Shown here piece after piece: positions 60,247 to 64,000 of a stretch of DNA of 64,000 nt. A program made the translations under genes and the position numbers. The notes beneath the pieces are model-generated. The model made no database searches, was not told the origin of the DNA, and saw only the letters and a list, made by a program, of their open reading frames with translations. Numbering within the stretch: the stretch's first letter is position 1; the number at the start of each line of letters is the position of its first letter. Origin of the DNA: Cyanoderma ruficeps. Its lineage: Eukaryota > Chordata > Aves > Passeriformes > Timaliidae. The stretch lies in the NCBI GenBank assembly GCA_008694505.1, contig VZDJ01007747.1, positions 43,916,388-43,980,387 on the forward strand, given 5' to 3'.

Positions 60247-63200
60247 TTTATACAAAGAGGAATTGATGTTGTAGGCGCTGGAGACACAGGAAAAGAGACA
60301 CTGGAACAAAGTGCAAGACAGAAAATAAAGGTACATCTTCTCTGTCAAAGCATAAAGGCCACAGGCATCCAAAGAGAACATATTTCCCAACATGTGGATT
60401 CCAGCTCCCTCCTGGATTTGTCCCTGCAGCGCATCCCATGCTGTGAGCCCAAGGAACATGTTTGGAATGTACCAGTAGCCCTCTAAGCTGTTTGTGAGCT
60501 GAGCTCTGTTATTTATGTCCCCAGCTGTGCCAGGGTGATTTCTTCCTGTTATTTTTTATTGCAGTGCTAGAGATACATAACAGCTGCTGTACCCAGCCTA
60601 ATTTTAAGTATGTTAAGCAATGGGATTTCTCTCAGTTTCCTTGTGAGGATCTTCTGCAGTCTCACAGATCAATCTGTGTGGGAACATCTTTCTTGATCCC
60701 TGCTTCCCTGGGTTCATCCATCTCTTCTGAAATTCTGCACAGACCTTTTCATCAGGAGAATGAATGTTCCCAGGATAAATTTTCATGTTCTACTCTTCAC
60801 TCAGATTAGAGTTTTATCTGTGCAACAGGGCATTTCACAGTTATGGAGTCAACATATTTTAAACCATCATGATATATTTATAGGCCTCCTTGCTATACAT
60901 TGGCACTCTTCCTTAAAGGTTTCTTAAATTCTCCCGAGCCTTGTGGAGATTTACAACAAGTTCACAGATCTCCTAAACTTATTTTATTTATAAATTCAGA
61001 CATCAAAACCCCACTGCCATGAGGGGAAGTGGTTTGAGGAATTCATCACAAGAATCTTATTTTGTGTGTAAGTTCTGTTTTATTCTGGTTTGTCAATCTC
61101 CCCTTCAAGGTATCCTTAGCAGAAGTTTTCTGTGTGTAAATTGGTGATGAAAGCAGTCAATTAAGAATCCCTGAAAAGTGTTTCTTTATTGACTAACAGC
61201 CTGCAGAATTGCATGTTCTCCCTTCCTGAGAAGCAAGGCTCTTCATCATGATTAATTACTGTCAAATCTCCATAGGTTTGTAACAGCAAGATACAAGATA
61301 TCTACCATAAATCACCAAATAAAGTATTTATTAGAGAAAATAACAAGAGGAACATTTCAACTGTCCTGATGAATTACATGCAGGTCTATATGGCTCAAGT
61401 GCCTTCTCTGAACAGTGACAGAACCTTTTTTTTTTTAATTTTATTTNTTTTTTTTTGGTCCCTTTTTTTCCCTTCCTGGAATATTTCATAGCAGATCTGT
61501 TGAAAAAAGGTTCTTACCTTGTGCCATTCTCCTACATCTTCCTGTTCTGTCTGGAGCACTGCTTGAAATAATGTGTCAGATTTAGATGTCTGCTATCTAC
61601 AAAGCATGAAGAACTACTTGGAAAGGATTTGGAAAGAAGCTACAGGAGGAAAACATGAGAGAAATAACTAAAAAATAAGGGGATTCATTTTTGAAGCTCA
61701 TGTAGACAATCCAAGCTAAGAAAAAGTAAGTTCATTCCTTGAGTTTCACTGGCAGCTAAGGGGTCTGTAGTGTGGAAAGAGTGACAAAGTCAAGCTTTGT
61801 ATCTATAGGTGAATTTTGAGAAATCATGTCTTATTTTTATATTTAATTATTAAACACAGAACACTCAGCTTTAAATTGGAGCCTTTCAGCCAGTGTGGGT
61901 ATTTCTGTAGAGGATAGAGAACAACTCGACCTAACTAGAAATTTACTGCTGCATTTTCTATGCCTCTCAAAAACACATGGTGGACAATCCTCTTTTCACC
62001 TTTTAACTGAGCGATATCTTCACTTACCTATGAACAAGGAGGCCAATCAAAGGCAGGCAATTTGAGCTAAGAGAAAGGTCATGATTGAAGTGGTGCAGCA
62101 ATATTTAATGGGAAGGGACTGTGCAAGTTTTGAGGAGATTTCTTTAGTGGGGAGGTAGCTGGGTGTCTGTCCTTAATCCCTTTCTCTTCAGCCCTGAATG
62201 GTTACGAAGCAGGAAACACTGCTGATGTTGATGAGGGAAATCTGCTCCACAAGGCTACCCAGAAAGGCACAGCTCCACAAAACCCTTTTGCCGAGACAAA
62301 TAGGGGCTCAGAAACCCAAACATTAATTATTTAAGTACCAAAAGCAACAGCAGTGGATGCTGCCAACTGGTTTCTCAATAGAATAAAACACTCGGATGTT
62401 TGTAGAAGGTAAAATGTCTCATTTTCTATGCTGTGCCGCCAAGGATACCCACATGGAGAGAAACATCTTTGAATCCAGAGTTCACAAAGCAGATCAGCAG
62501 GTTCCATGTGAGCAACCAGCCAGGGCTTTTGCTTATTCCCTGCTGAACAACCTATCCAGCTGCTGAGAATTAAAAAATCACCAGGGTTTTAATTGCACAC
62601 CTTTGTGCCAGGTTCAAGCTCCAATTCCCAGGTGAAGAAATAATCCTGGTGCTCCAGGCCCATTGCAAGGGGTCTGCAACACTGGAAAAAGGGGTTTGGC
62701 AGCATTTTGGACTGCCATATTTGCACTCCCATAGCCAGCAGAGGGAACTTCAGTCTCATCTGGAACAAGTGGCAATTTGCATTTCTTGCTTTTCTTTGTG
62801 CCCACTGTTTAGCTGGAACAAGGGCAATCCTGAGGAAAGGAGGTGAGAATTAGAAATGCTGAATTATTATAGGACAAGGGAGAAAACCATGACATAGAAG
62901 GAATAGGAGAGCTGAAATGACAGACAAAGGTGTTAAAATGAAGACCAGAAACATGACATCAAACAAATCTTGACATTTTATTCTTACTTTTAATGGGATC
63001 TGGTAATTTACTCTTTATCTAATATTATGTAACATTTGCAAACATTTGGAGCATAAATTCTTTGCAGATGATGCAAAAAAATGAATGTGCTACTGTATTT
63101 TCTTTCCTAAACAAGAGAATATTTTCTGATTCCTCTTAGAAATTATTTTTTTTTCTGCTTTTGTACAGCACCATCATTCATTCCTGTTAAATGCAGGGTG

Positions 63201-64000
63201 TCTACTTTCCTGGGAGGTGTTGACCAGCTCTAGAAACAATGGGAAACATTTGCTTCTGTGTGAATGAAAAGTTATTATGAATTTTCTAGTCTGGTGGGTT
63301 TGCAAAATACGAAATACACATTATGTCAAAACAGAGGAGATGTAGTTGTAATCACTCCGAGGCGTGACACACAATTAACAATGTTCACAAATTTGCATTT
63401 ATGAATAAAATTCCAATCGAAATGGATATTCAGCAGGCAGTAATGATGTTTGGAGGACACAGCCAAGGTATGTTCACACAACGTAAATCAGTGGAGCATA
63501 TGCGCTGAGCAAACACGTGAGCAGGGATAACACATTTCTTAATGAAAAAAGTCAGGAGAATCCTGACCATGTCGAGCATTTTCATCAGCAGCCTCTGTGT
63601 GCCTCTGAAAGGACCAAAGCTGGCAGCAGGATCTGGTGTTGGATCACCTTGAGGGACAGCAAACATTGCTCTGCTCGGGTGAATTATAAAAACTTGCACA
63701 GGTTTCTCATCACTCTCCCCAGCCAGCAATCCTCAGCCATCCTCATTTGATTTGTTTATCAAATCATTCTGCTTTGGAGATGGGCAGGAAGGAGGGGATT
63801 AGAGCCCAGCTGACATTTCAATGTGCTTCAAAACGTTGGTTGATTTTTTTTTTCCCTCTTCCCTTTTTCTAATTTTTGGTGACCCTCCAATGTTTTTCCC
63901 TGCAATATTTCATCCAGACAGGTTTGGCTTTATTGCAGCCTCAGGCATCCATGCATGCAGGTGTTCCTAAGTAATCTTTGGAAGTACCAAGCATGAGCAT
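60247..64000. other. Single-copy sequence to the window end, no gene seen
   Basis: About 3.7 kb without CR1 or LTR sequence. T-runs lie at 61428-61456 (with an N at 61447), near 63148-63153 and near 63846-63855. CCAGCAGAGGGAAC near 62737 partly resembles a CTCF core but is too weak to call. Frames are at most 99 codons. Confidence 0.5.

Noticed and set aside
62730..62752. CTCF-like core CCAGCAGAGGGAAC
   Set aside because: It departs from the CTCF core at key positions and such partial matches are common.
1..64000. A new multi-gene system or operon
   Set aside because: I found no intact genes, no shared-orientation gene run and no ribosome-binding-site pattern. The window is vertebrate non-coding DNA with retroelements.

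Overview
The window looks like nuclear DNA of a bird, most likely a songbird. Three things point there: about 25 fragments of CR1 LINEs, many ending in the avian CR1 3' repeat (ATTCTRTG-like); several solo LTRs of endogenous retroviruses; and almost no SINEs. The only SINE-like trace is one old MIR-type copy. The species call is inference from repeat content. I found no convincing protein-coding gene, exon, tRNA or rRNA. All open frames are short and unrelated to each other, or lie inside CR1 and LTR sequence. The stretch is best read as intergenic or deep intronic DNA.

Layout. From 1 to 16.6 kb there are scattered CR1 fragments, including a reverse-transcriptase piece at 2.1-2.4 kb, one ERV LTR at about 11.4-12.2 kb and a possible second LTR at 13.3-13.9 kb. 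From 16.6 to 34.6 kb there are two solo LTRs of family A (17.2 and 34.0 kb), six short CR1 pieces and several simple repeats. Within this part, 24.1-29.5 kb is a long block free of interspersed repeats with a perfect p53-type site. From 34.6 to 48.4 kb there is the MIR-like SINE, an env tail joined to an LTR (37.3-37.8 kb), a back-to-back CR1 pair at 41.2 kb, a family A LTR nested in a CR1 at 44.7-45.7 kb, and a second copy of the 11.4-kb LTR family at 47.9 kb. From 48.4 to 64 kb there is a family B LTR nested in a CR1 (51.4-52.2 kb), a second family B LTR (57.7 kb) and a fourth family A LTR (59.5 kb).

The strongest results come directly from the sequence. Six LTRs have exact ends set by target-site duplications: four in family A with 5 bp and two in family B with 6 bp. 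Two of these sit inside CR1 copies whose sequence resumes on the far side. Family A LTRs also carry a long sense-strand open frame, longest in the 17.2-kb copy. Two regulatory-type motifs are unlikely by chance: a 20/20 p53 response-element match at 25729-25748 and a perfect POU dimer (MORE) palindrome at 33070-33081. By eye I estimate CR1 at roughly 8% and LTR sequence at roughly 9% of the window. Five single Ns sit in or beside homopolymers or simple repeats and look like assembly ambiguities.
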